64,000 nt of DNA. It comes from Sphaerisporangium siamense. GTDB lineage: Bacteria > Actinomycetota > Actinomycetes > Streptosporangiales > Streptosporangiaceae. This document shows positions 26,626-34,678 of the stretch, piece by piece (the first letter of the stretch is position 1; every line of letters starts with the position of its first letter). Where the stretch lies: the NCBI RefSeq assembly GCF_014205275.1, contig NZ_JACHND010000001.1:7564001-7628000 (forward strand). Reading direction: 5' to 3'. The notes beneath the pieces are model-generated. The model was given only the letters and a program-made list of their open reading frames with translations, searched no databases and was not told where the DNA came from. The position numbers and the translations under genes were made by a program.

Positions 26626-27816
26626 TCAGGCGTCGATGGTGTTGGAGAAGACTTCTTCTCTTGCCTGTTCCAGGGCGGCGGTTACGGCGCCGCGGAGGAC
26701 GGGGTTTCCTTTCACCTCGGTGACGGTGACGCGGGGGCGGCTGGGGCAGATCTCGGCGACGGCCTTTTCGATGCGGTCGGCCAGCGCACGGCCGCCGGCG
26801 CGGCCGACGTCGCCGCTGAGCACGACGAGGCCGGGGTCGAGGACCACGGTGACGGCCGCGACGCCGATGGCTAGCCGGCGGGCGAGCTCGTCGAGGAAGT
26901 CCTCCTGTCCCGAGGAGACGGCCCCGAAGACGATGTCGGCGGCCGAGGTCTGCGCGGGGCGGGGCCGGGACCCGGGCAGGCCGTGGTAGGTGGCGAGGCC
27001 GGTGACGGCCCCGGTGCCGACCAGGCGCTGGAAAGAGCCCGACTGCGGCTCGTTGACGTCTATGGGCAGTGGCTCGCCGGGTACGGGGAGCCAGCCGATC
27101 TCGCCGGCCCCGCCGGTGAAGCCTCGGTGCAGCCGGGAGCCGAGCATGACGCCGAGTCCCTGGCCGATTCCAGCCCACAGCAGGACGAAGTCATCGACGC
27201 CGCGCGCGGCGCCGTAGGCGTGCTCGGCGAGCGCGGCCAGGTTCACGTCGTTCTCGATCATCACCGATGATCCGAACGTGGCCCGGAGATCGGCCAGCAC
27301 TCCGGCGTGCCACGAGGGCAGGTCGAAGGAGAACCGGACGTCTCCGGTGCGGGGGTCGACCACGCCGCGCGTCCCGATGACCAGCGCGCGCAGCCGGGAC
27401 AGGCTGACGTTCGCGTAGTCGCACACGCGGCGCACCGCGTTGTGGACGGTCTTCACGGGTTCACCGCCCTCGCCGGGGTCCACGGTCACCTCGGCGATGA
27501 TCTCGCCGGTGATGTCCGCGACTCCTGCGGTGACGCTTTCCGGTAGGACCTCCAGCCCCGCGACGTAAGCGCTTGACGGGACCACCGCGTACAGCGCGGC
27601 GTTGGGTCCGCGGCCGCCGGGGCGTTCCCCCGAGACGGTCACGAGCCCCCGGTGCTCCAGCCGCGCGAGCAGCTGGCCGGAGGTCACTTTGGAAAGTCCC
27701 GTGTACTCCCCGAGTTCGGCCCGGGTCAGCGGGCCTTTGGACAAGAGGAGCTCCAGCGCGGCGCGGTCGTTGAGCTGACGCAGCAGCCGGGGTGTCCCGG
27801 GGTGTCGTCTGGGCAT
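26626..27816 (-). CDS. ROK-family transcriptional repressor 1
   Basis: The 396-residue protein has an N-terminal winged helix-turn-helix (about 15-70, with GLSKVTSGQLLARLEHRGLV) and a C-terminal sugar-kinase-like ROK domain, the NagC/XylR layout. The usual zinc motif CxCGxxGCxE of ROK proteins is absent. A close paralogue lies at 34.7-35.9 kb, flanking the same transporter cluster. It is divergent from the sugar-binding protein gene; an AT-rich operator-like region with TTTCTT repeats lies between. Repression of the adjacent importer relieved by a sugar or sugar phosphate is the likely role. Confidence 0.9.
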   Translation of the reverse strand: MPRRHPGTPRLLRQLNDRAALELLLSKGPLTRAELGEYTGLSKVTSGQLLARLEHRGLVTVSGERPGGRGPNAALYAVVPSSAYVAGLEVLPESVTAGVADITGEIIAEVTVDPGEGGEPVKTVHNAVRRVCDYANVSLSRLRALVIGTRGVVDPRTGDVRFSFDLPSWHAGVLADLRATFGSSVMIENDVNLAALAEHAYGAARGVDDFVLLWAGIGQGLGVMLGSRLHRGFTGGAGEIGWLPVPGEPLPIDVNEPQSGSFQRLVGTGAVTGLATYHGLPGSRPRPAQTSAADIVFGAVSSGQEDFLDELARRLAIGVAAVTVVLDPGLVVLSGDVGRAGGRALADRIEKAVAEICPSRPRVTVTEVKGNPVLRGAVTAALEQAREEVFSNTIDA

Positions 27817-27854
27817 GGGGTCGGGCCCCTCTCGTCACGATCCGCTAACGGGCG

Positions 27855-27875
27855 TTTCTTTTAAGAAAGTTTCTT
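27855..27875. promoter_or_regulatory. TTTCTT/AAGAAA palindrome upstream of ROK gene 1
   Basis: TTTCTT-TT-AAGAAA (27855-27868) is a perfect 6-bp palindrome with a second TTTCTT half-site at 27870-27875. It is AT-rich in a GC-rich genome and lies 39-59 bp upstream of the ROK start. It is probably an operator for ROK autoregulation. Confidence 0.5.
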
Positions 27876-27890
27876 GTTAGTTTAGCGGCA
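27866..27890. promoter_or_regulatory. 25-bp motif shared with the other ROK gene (copy 1)
   Basis: Consensus AAAG(T/C)TTC(T/C)TG followed by two variable pyrimidines and AGTTTAGCGGCA. It is 21/25 identical to 35936-35960, which also lies upstream of a ROK gene in the same orientation. It is likely a common promoter or operator element. Confidence 0.55.
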
Positions 27891-27961
27891 GTCACCCCGC
27901 AGGCAAGCGATCAGGCCTCGGGATGTCCAGCGCAGAGCACGAAATATCGCCTTCACCAGGG

Positions 27962-27979
27962 ACACGTCCAGCGACGTGT
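27962..27979. promoter_or_regulatory. Inverted repeat upstream of the sugar-binding protein gene
   Basis: ACACGTC and GACGTGT (7-bp arms) flank a 4-nt spacer, ending 52 bp before the GTG of the binding-protein gene. Position suits an operator for the transporter operon. Confidence 0.4.
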
Positions 27980-28031
27980 GCCTTTAGATGAGCGCGAGCC
28001 CGACGCGAAAAAGCCGGGAAGGAGATCCAAC

Positions 28032-29372
28032 GTGAAATTCGGAAAGATCGCTGCCGCGACGGCCACGACCGCCGTTCTAGCCATTGGAGTCGCCGCGTGT
28101 GGTGGCAGCGAGGAGCCCGCGCAGTCGCAGGCCCCGCAGGCGTCCGCCTCCGCGTCGTCGGGCCCGAAGTTCGCCGGTCAGAAGCTGACCGTGTGGCGGC
28201 TCGGCACGGCCAACGACGTCCAGACGAAGTACATGACCGACCTGAACGCCAAGTTCAAGGAGCAGACGGGCGCGGACGTCGTCACCCAGTACATCCCCTG
28301 GCCTGACGCCCAGAAGAAGTGGACGGCCGCGCTCGCGGGCGGCGAGGGCCCCGACGTGACCGAGTTCGGCAATGACCAGGTCGCCGCGTGGGTGGCCCAG
28401 GACGCGCTGACGGACATCACCGAGGTCGTCAAGTCCGCTCCGGACTTCCAGCAGATCCCGCAGAACCTCTGGGGTTACGAGACCATCGACGGCAAGATCT
28501 ATGCCGCGCCGTGGGGGGGCGGCACCCGCGCCGTCCTGTACCGCAAGGACTGGTTCGACGAGCTCGGCATCCAGCCGCCCAAGACCTGGGACGAGCTGGT
28601 GGCCGCGGGCAAGAAGATCGTGGAGAAGAAGGGCAAGGACGTCGACGGCTTCGCCTTCAACGGCGGCTCCGACGCCAACATGTCCCTCTCGCCGTTCGTC
28701 TGGTCCGCGGGCGGCGACTTCGCCGTCTCCGAGGGCGGCAAGTGGGTCGGCAAGCTCACCGAGCCCGCCTTCAAGGAAGGCTTCCAGTTCTACACCGACC
28801 TGGTCGCCAAGAACGCCCTGTCGGGCAAGGGCCGCCTCAGCGACGACTCGGCGGACATCGCCCAGCGCTTCGCCGCCGGCAAGGTCGGCATGTACGTGAC
28901 CGGTGGCTGGGACATCACCACCATCAAGGAACAGAGCAAGGGCAAGGTCAGCGAGGACAAGATGGCGTTCTTCTCGCTGCCGAACAAGGAGGGCACGGGC
29001 CCGGCCCCGGCGTTCCAGGGCGGCAACGACATCGCCGTCTGGAAGGACGCCAAGAACCCCGAGCTCGCGGCCGAGTACGTGAAGCTGGCCGCCGGCAAGG
29101 AGTTCGGCACCCGCTACGCCAAGGACGGCGGCCTGCTGCCGCTGTACCCCGAGGCCCTCGCCGAGTACGCGAGCGACCCGATCCAGGCGCCGTTCGCGGA
29201 GACCTTCAAGGTCGCCAAGGGCTTCCCGGCCGACCCGAACTGGGCCGAGGCCAATGACACCAAGGCCGTGCTGCAGAACGCGGCGCGCTCGGTCATCGAG
29301 GGCAAGAAGGACGTCGACAAGGCCCTGGCCGACGCGAACTCCGAGCTCGAGACGATCCTGAACCAGTCGTAA
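28032..29372 (+). CDS. Sugar ABC importer, substrate-binding lipoprotein (family 1)
   Basis: This 446-residue lipoprotein captures a sugar or oligosaccharide for the importer. The GTG at 28032 is marked by a strong AAGGAG site 7 nt upstream and starts a signal peptide with the lipobox VAAC (C23). The mature protein has the MalE/UgpB-type fold, for example LTVWRLGTANDVQT and the GKIYAAPWGGGTRAVLYRKD segment. Neighbours are two permeases and a GH3 hexosaminidase, so chito-oligosaccharides, GlcNAc or muropeptide sugars are likely ligands (inference). No ATPase is encoded here; a shared MsiK-like ATPase elsewhere is expected. Confidence 0.9.
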   Translation: MKFGKIAAATATTAVLAIGVAACGGSEEPAQSQAPQASASASSGPKFAGQKLTVWRLGTANDVQTKYMTDLNAKFKEQTGADVVTQYIPWPDAQKKWTAALAGGEGPDVTEFGNDQVAAWVAQDALTDITEVVKSAPDFQQIPQNLWGYETIDGKIYAAPWGGGTRAVLYRKDWFDELGIQPPKTWDELVAAGKKIVEKKGKDVDGFAFNGGSDANMSLSPFVWSAGGDFAVSEGGKWVGKLTEPAFKEGFQFYTDLVAKNALSGKGRLSDDSADIAQRFAAGKVGMYVTGGWDITTIKEQSKGKVSEDKMAFFSLPNKEGTGPAPAFQGGNDIAVWKDAKNPELAAEYVKLAAGKEFGTRYAKDGGLLPLYPEALAEYASDPIQAPFAETFKVAKGFPADPNWAEANDTKAVLQNAARSVIEGKKDVDKALADANSELETILNQS

Positions 29373-29374
29373 CG

Positions 29375-30388
29375 ATGGCGCAGACGTCAACCATCGCCCG
29401 GGGCGGAGGAGAATCCTCCGCCCCGGCGCGGCGCCGTTCTCCGAAGGCGCCGCGCCGGGGCCGCGGACTGCCCGACTGGGCCGTCCCTTACGCGTTCCTG
29501 CTGCCGGGGCTGCTGGTCATCGCGGTGCTGCTGCTGTACCCGCTGTACCAGATGATCGACATGTCCTTCCACAAGGTGGGACTGCGGCAGATCCGGCCCA
29601 ACCCCCAGCCCGCCGAGTTCGTGGGCCTGCAGAACTACACGGACGTGTTCAAGTCCGAGTTGTTCTGGACCTCGCTGCGCAACACCGTGGTCTTCGCCGC
29701 GGTCACCGTCGCGCTCACCCTCCTGCTGGGTACGCTGGTCGGGCTGCTGCTGCACAGGCTCGGCAAGAAGATGTCGACCTTCCTGGTCATCGGCATCATG
29801 GCCGCCTGGGCGACCCCGCCCACGGCCACGGCCATGATCTGGAAATGGCTGTTCGACTCCGACGCCGGCGTGGCGAACTGGATGCTGAACCAGCTTCCCG
29901 ACTGGCTCTCGAACGCGCTGTTCGGCCGGTCGGACTGGTCGGGCCAGCCCTGGCTCAACGACGCCATCACCATCTACACGGTGCTGGTCGTGGCGGTGGT
30001 CTGGGCCTCGTTCCCGTTCATCGCGGTCTCGGTGCTGGCGGGCCTCAAGGCGATTCCCTCAGAGCTGTACGAGGCCGCCCGCGTGGACGGCTCGTCGCCG
30101 TTCCGGACGTTCAGAAAGATCACCTTCCCGCTGCTGAAGCCGATCTTCTCCGTCCTGCTCGTGCTGTCCATCATCTGGGACTTCAAGGTCTTCACGCACC
30201 TGTACGTGCTGGCCGGCGGCACGACGAACAGAGACGCGTTCAACCTGCCGATCTGGGCCTACACCGAGGCGTTCAGCGCGCCTCCGAAGATGGGCTTCGG
30301 CGCCGCCATCTCGGTCGTCCTGACCGTGATCATGCTCATCATCACGGCCGTGTACGTGCGGCAGATCGTGCGGACGGAGGAGCTGTGA
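29375..30388 (+). CDS. Sugar ABC importer, permease 1 (MalF-like)
   Basis: The 337-residue permease starts at an ATG two bases after the binding-protein stop, in a tightly packed operon. A basic cytoplasmic N-terminus is followed by six membrane helices (first at about 35-57) and the EAA-loop EAARVDGSSPFRTFRKITFP that contacts the ATPase. Its stop codon overlaps the ATG of the next permease (TGATG), so the two are translationally coupled. It works as a heterodimer with permease 2. Confidence 0.92.
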   Translation: MAQTSTIARGGGESSAPARRRSPKAPRRGRGLPDWAVPYAFLLPGLLVIAVLLLYPLYQMIDMSFHKVGLRQIRPNPQPAEFVGLQNYTDVFKSELFWTSLRNTVVFAAVTVALTLLLGTLVGLLLHRLGKKMSTFLVIGIMAAWATPPTATAMIWKWLFDSDAGVANWMLNQLPDWLSNALFGRSDWSGQPWLNDAITIYTVLVVAVVWASFPFIAVSVLAGLKAIPSELYEAARVDGSSPFRTFRKITFPLLKPIFSVLLVLSIIWDFKVFTHLYVLAGGTTNRDAFNLPIWAYTEAFSAPPKMGFGAAISVVLTVIMLIITAVYVRQIVRTEEL

Positions 30389-31239
30389 TGAACCCCCAGA
30401 GCACGAAGCGGATCAAGGCGGGCGGCCTGAACGCGGCCGCGATCGTGATCTTCCTGTTCGCGGTGTTCCCCGTCTACTGGATGGTCGCCACCGCGTTCAA
30501 GCCCAACGACGAGATCTTCACGACCCGGTTCATCCCCTTCCCTCTCGCGCCCACCATGGAGCACGTCTCCCGGGTGCTGACCAAGGGCGTGGCCGGTCAC
30601 TCCATCTGGCAGTACCTGTTCAACAGCGCCGTCGTCGCCCTCGGCACGGTACTGATCGGCGCGATCTTCGCCCTGCTCGCGGCCACCGCCGTGGCGCGCT
30701 TCCGCTTCCGGTTCCGCACCAGCTTCCTCATCCTGCTGCTGGTCGTGCAGATGGTGCCGGCGGAGGCGCTGACGATCCCGCTCTTCCTCATGATCAAGCG
30801 TCTCGGCATGTACGACCAGCTCGTCGGCCTGATCATCCTGAACATGGGCTTCACGCTGCCGTTCGCGATCTGGATGCTGCGCACCTTCGTCGCCGCGGTG
30901 CCCAAGGAACTGGAGGAGGCGGCCGCCATCGACGGCGCCAGCCGCTTCGTCACCTTCTGGAAGGTGCTCTTCCCGCTGGTGGCGCCGGGTCTCGTGGCGA
31001 CCAGCATCTTCTCGTTCATCACCGCGTGGAACGAGTTCGTCTTCGCGCTGACCCTGATCAACGACCAGGGCAAGTACACGATGCCCGTGGCGTTGCAGTA
31101 CTTCAGCAGCCAGCGGTCGACGGACTGGGGTGGCATCATGGCCGCCTCGACGCTGATGACCATCCCGGTCATCGTCTTCTTCCTGTTCGTGCAGCGGCGC
31201 ATGGTCTCCGGACTGGTCGCGGGCGCCGTCAAGGGCTGA
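30388..31239 (+). CDS. Sugar ABC importer, permease 2 (MalG-like)
   Basis: This 283-residue permease has six membrane helices and the EAA-loop EAAAIDGASRFVTFWKVLFP. I chose the ATG at 30388 (MNPQSTKRIKAGG) because it overlaps the stop of permease 1 by one base; a longer open frame upstream is the other reading frame of permease 1. The GH3 gene starts 47 bp after it, so binding protein, permeases and hydrolase form one transcript. Confidence 0.92.
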   Translation: MNPQSTKRIKAGGLNAAAIVIFLFAVFPVYWMVATAFKPNDEIFTTRFIPFPLAPTMEHVSRVLTKGVAGHSIWQYLFNSAVVALGTVLIGAIFALLAATAVARFRFRFRTSFLILLLVVQMVPAEALTIPLFLMIKRLGMYDQLVGLIILNMGFTLPFAIWMLRTFVAAVPKELEEAAAIDGASRFVTFWKVLFPLVAPGLVATSIFSFITAWNEFVFALTLINDQGKYTMPVALQYFSSQRSTDWGGIMAASTLMTIPVIVFFLFVQRRMVSGLVAGAVKG

Positions 31240-31286
31240 GATCCCGAGCCCTTCCCATCTACTGAGCTAAGGAGTCGAATACCGCC

Positions 31287-32768
31287 ATGTCTGAGTTCTC
31301 CGCGGGCGCGTCCTCGCAGAGCGAGTTCTCTGTGGACGGCGATCGAGGTCTGGAACGCCTCGCGGCCGGAACGCTGCTCGCGGCCTTCCCCGGCACCACC
31401 GCTCCCGACTGGATCCTCCGTGAACTCGCCGACGGCCTCGGCGGGGTCACGCTGTTCGGATTCAACGTCGAGGCGCCCGAGCAACTGGCCGCCCTGTCCC
31501 GGCAACTCCGCGACGCGGGCGACCCGGTCATCTCCCTGGACGAGGAAGGAGGCGACGTCACCCGGCTCGCCTATCACGTCGGCAGCCCTTACCCGGGCAA
31601 CGCGGCGCTCGGCGCCGTCGACGACGTCGAGCTGACCCGCCGGGTGTACCGCGCGATCGGCGACGACCTCGCACGCTGCGGTGTCAATCTGGACATGGCA
31701 CCCGACGCGGACGTCAACACCGCCGACGACAACCCGGTCATCGGCACCCGTTCGTTCGGGTCCGACACCGACCTGGTGTCGCGGCACACCGTGGCCGCCA
31801 TCGCGGGCCTGCAGCAGGCGTGCGTGGCGGCCTGCGTCAAGCACTTCCCGGGGCACGGCGCGACCCGGCAGGACTCCCACCTGGAGATCCCCGTGGTCGA
31901 CGTGCCCCGCGAGGTTCTCTGGGAGCGCGAGCTGGCGCCGTTCAGGGCCGCGATCGCGGCGGGCACGAAGTCGATCATGACTGCCCACGTGCGCGTTCCC
32001 TTCCTGACCGGACCGGACCCCGCCACGCTCTCGGCCTCCGCGCTGACCGAGCTCCTCAGGGGCGAGCTCGGGTTCGACGGCGTCGTGATCACCGACGCCC
32101 TCGACATGCACGCGATCACCAAGAGTGTGGGCCTGGCCGGCGGCGCGGTCCTCTCGCTGGCCGCCGGGTCCGACCTTCTCTGCCTCGGCCCGCTGCCGAC
32201 CCGCGAGGACATCCAGGAGGTCAAGGCCGGGATCGTGCGGGCCGTCCGCGAAGGACGGCTGCCGCTCGCGCGCCTGGAGGAGGCCGCCGAGCGCACCGCG
32301 CGCCTGCGCTCCTGGTTCACCCAGCCCCCCGAGGAGCCGAGGGACGGCAACGTGATCGGCCTGACCGCCGCCCGCCGCGCGGTCAAGGTGTCCGGCACGG
32401 CCGCCCCGCTGGTCAACCCGTTCGTGGTCGAGGTCGACACCCCGCCCACGATCGCCGTCGGCGACGTCCCGTGGGGGTTCGCCCCCTGGCTGCCGGACGC
32501 CGAGATCGCCCGGGTCAAGCCCGACGGCGCCGACGCGACCACTCTGCTGGAACGAGCCATCGGCCGTTCGCTCGTCATCGTGGTCAAGGACGCCCACCGC
32601 CACCAGGCGAGCCAGGACATCGTCTCGGCGCTGATCGCCGGGCGTCCGGACGCGACCGTCGTCGAGATGGGCCTGCCGATCTGGCGCCCGCCGGCGGCGA
32701 CCTACATCGCGACCTACGGCGCGGCCCGCGCCAACGCCCAGGCCGCCGCGGAGCTGTTCACCGGCTGA
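31287..32768 (+). CDS. Glycoside hydrolase family 3, beta-N-acetylhexosaminidase (NagZ-like)
   Basis: This 493-residue cytosolic enzyme has the NagZ-type active site: KHFPGHGATRQDSH at 185-198 carrying the Asp/His dyad (D196, H198), and the nucleophile D270 in VITDALDM. The motif KH(F/I)PGHG is specific to GH3 beta-N-acetylhexosaminidases that act on GlcNAc-terminated chains, including muropeptides. A C-terminal region (from about 365) goes beyond the short NagZ form and may be a second domain. No signal peptide is present, so it would act on products imported by the adjacent ABC system. Confidence 0.92.
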   Translation: MSEFSAGASSQSEFSVDGDRGLERLAAGTLLAAFPGTTAPDWILRELADGLGGVTLFGFNVEAPEQLAALSRQLRDAGDPVISLDEEGGDVTRLAYHVGSPYPGNAALGAVDDVELTRRVYRAIGDDLARCGVNLDMAPDADVNTADDNPVIGTRSFGSDTDLVSRHTVAAIAGLQQACVAACVKHFPGHGATRQDSHLEIPVVDVPREVLWERELAPFRAAIAAGTKSIMTAHVRVPFLTGPDPATLSASALTELLRGELGFDGVVITDALDMHAITKSVGLAGGAVLSLAAGSDLLCLGPLPTREDIQEVKAGIVRAVREGRLPLARLEEAAERTARLRSWFTQPPEEPRDGNVIGLTAARRAVKVSGTAAPLVNPFVVEVDTPPTIAVGDVPWGFAPWLPDAEIARVKPDGADATTLLERAIGRSLVIVVKDAHRHQASQDIVSALIAGRPDATVVEMGLPIWRPPAATYIATYGAARANAQAAAELFTG

Positions 32769-32784
32769 CGCGGCCCACCGGCCC

Positions 32785-32822
32785 GGCCCCGGCGCACATC
32801 GGGAGAGGTGAGCGCCGGGGCC
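32785..32822. terminator. Bidirectional hairpin between the GH3 and PstS-like genes
   Basis: A perfect 11-bp stem, GGCCCCGGCGC with its complement, and a 16-nt loop sit between two convergent genes (17 bp after one stop, 19 bp after the other). It can serve both transcripts. Confidence 0.75.
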
Positions 32823-32840
32823 GTTCCATGCGCGTCACGT

Positions 32841-34514
32841 TCACCGCGCGTCGCACAACCGCGCCGTGCAGGGAAAGAATCCGGCGGCACCGACCCGCGT
32901 CCCGGCGAGCGCGTTCTCCCCGACGAACTTCAGGAAGCCGTGCTTCAGCGAGCCGGGCTCGGGCGTCTCGCGCGAGTACAGGTACTCCACCGTCCAGAAG
33001 GGGTAGCCGGCCGGATCGGAGGGGTCGAAGTTCTGCCCGTCCAGGCTCAGCCCCTGAACGACGGTGTCGCCGCCGCTCTCCTGGCGGAGTGTCCTCAGCA
33101 CGGACACGTCGGCGTAGCCGATCGCCCCGGGGGTGTTCTTGATCTCCTGGACGACCTTGACGTTCTCGTCGCGCTCGCACCGGATGACGCCGGTCTTCGC
33201 CGAACGCCTGTTCTTGCAGTCGTCCGAGGTCAGCGGCGGCTCGGAGCGGCCGCCGAGCACGTACCGCTCGAAGGTCCTGCGGGTGCCGGACTCCCCGCCG
33301 CGTCCCACGATCGAGATGGGCAGCGACGCGCGACCGCCGTTGGCCTGACGCCAGGCGGGCACCTGGTTCCAGTCGGTCCAGTCGCCCTTGTAGATCTTGC
33401 GGAGGTCCTCGACGCTCAGCGTGGTCAGGCCGACGCCGATGTTCACCACCACCTGGAACACCACGACCGCGATCTTCTGGGTGTACGGCGTCCGGCCCCT
33501 GAACTCGCCCATGCCGTCGGCCAGCGCGACCAGCCCGTCGGGCCCGTCCAGGCGGCGGAGTGCCTCGATGGAGCCGTTGGGGACGGTCGTGATCCGCGCG
33601 CCGGGGCAGTCCCGCTTGTAGGCGGCCGCGATCGCCGCCATGGTCGGCATGAACGCGCTGGAGCCCTCGATCCGCAGCTCGCCGGACGCGCAGGCGACCA
33701 CCGTCTCCGGCTGCCGGGGCTGCTGGGCGATCTGGCTCAGCACGAGCACGACGGTCAGCACGCCGGCCAGCGCGCCGGTGACCCGGGGCAGGGTGACGCG
33801 GCGCCGCTCCCCCTCGTCCTTGATCAGGCCCGTCTCCTTGAGCCTGCCGCCGTGGCGCAGGCTCTTGGTGACCTCGTCGCTCCTGCTCTCGACCGGCTCA
33901 CGCAGGACGACGACCAGCTTGGCCATCTGCCCGCGCCCCAGGGACATGCCGTCCAGCCAGACGCCGTACCAGCGGGGCTCCCCCGCGTCCTGCCCGGACG
34001 GGGCCCGCAGCAGGCGGCTCATCCTCTCGGTGAGCCGTCCCCGCACGGCGAGGAGGTTGTCGCGGCCGGTCCTCGTGTCCCCCGCGGCGAAGAAGCGCAG
34101 GCTGTTGCGCAGCTCCTCCCGCAGATCAGGGGTGCTGGCCTCGGAGATCCTGGCATTCCACACCACCCGCCCGCCGAAGGTGAACGACAGGGGCTTCTGG
34201 AAGTCGTCGGGCTCGATGTCGTAGCTGCCGCTGTTGCGGATGCGGATGACCACGACGCTCATCCGGTCCAGCAGGCGCACGACCTGGCGGAGCTGCCGGG
34301 GCCCGGAGTCGCTGGGGTCGGCGCCGTCGTGCAACCGTTCCGGCCCGATGCCGATCTTCGAGTTGTACAGCACCCGGAAGCCGAGCCGTTTGCGCCGGAC
34401 TATCAGGCGGTCGAGGAACGGGGCGGCGACCAGCAGGACGATGCCGAACACCACCGGGCCCGCGCCGCCGAGGAAGTCGACCAGTCGCCCCAGCGCGTCC
34501 ACCAGGTACCCCAT
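32841..34514 (-). CDS. Membrane protein with a C-terminal PstS-like binding domain
   Basis: The 557-residue protein has a membrane helix at about 18-40, an N-terminal beta-rich domain (about 42-215), a basic linker, a second helix at about 244-262, and a periplasmic-binding-protein domain of the PstS type (about 276-545: RIEGSSAFMPTMAAIAAAYK, SIVGRGGESGTRRTFERYV, NTPGAIGYADVSVL). The last domain should face outside. No Pst permease or ATPase is nearby, and there is no lipobox, so this is not a standard phosphate receptor. It may be a sensor of phosphate or another anion. I do not recognise a named family for the N-terminal domain. Confidence 0.8.
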   Translation of the reverse strand: MGYLVDALGRLVDFLGGAGPVVFGIVLLVAAPFLDRLIVRRKRLGFRVLYNSKIGIGPERLHDGADPSDSGPRQLRQVVRLLDRMSVVVIRIRNSGSYDIEPDDFQKPLSFTFGGRVVWNARISEASTPDLREELRNSLRFFAAGDTRTGRDNLLAVRGRLTERMSRLLRAPSGQDAGEPRWYGVWLDGMSLGRGQMAKLVVVLREPVESRSDEVTKSLRHGGRLKETGLIKDEGERRRVTLPRVTGALAGVLTVVLVLSQIAQQPRQPETVVACASGELRIEGSSAFMPTMAAIAAAYKRDCPGARITTVPNGSIEALRRLDGPDGLVALADGMGEFRGRTPYTQKIAVVVFQVVVNIGVGLTTLSVEDLRKIYKGDWTDWNQVPAWRQANGGRASLPISIVGRGGESGTRRTFERYVLGGRSEPPLTSDDCKNRRSAKTGVIRCERDENVKVVQEIKNTPGAIGYADVSVLRTLRQESGGDTVVQGLSLDGQNFDPSDPAGYPFWTVEYLYSRETPEPGSLKHGFLKFVGENALAGTRVGAAGFFPCTARLCDAR

Positions 34515-34613
34515 TCCTCGTTACCTGGTTCAATTCTGGTCACAGCACGGCATACACCTCGGCCGATGGCGATCAGTTCACGCGGAGTTCGCCCGCCCGT
34601 CACCCGGCGACCT

Positions 34614-34640
34614 CCCGGCGGCCGCGCGCCGGCCGCCGGG
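34614..34640 (-). terminator. Hairpin after ROK gene 2
   Basis: An 11-bp GC stem, CCCGGCGGCCG with its complement, and a 5-nt CGCGC loop lie 38 bp beyond the ROK 2 stop. It would separate ROK 2 from the PstS-like gene on the same strand. Confidence 0.6.
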
Positions 34641-34678
34641 CTCGAACGATCCACGGCACGGCCGGCGCGAGCCGCCGG

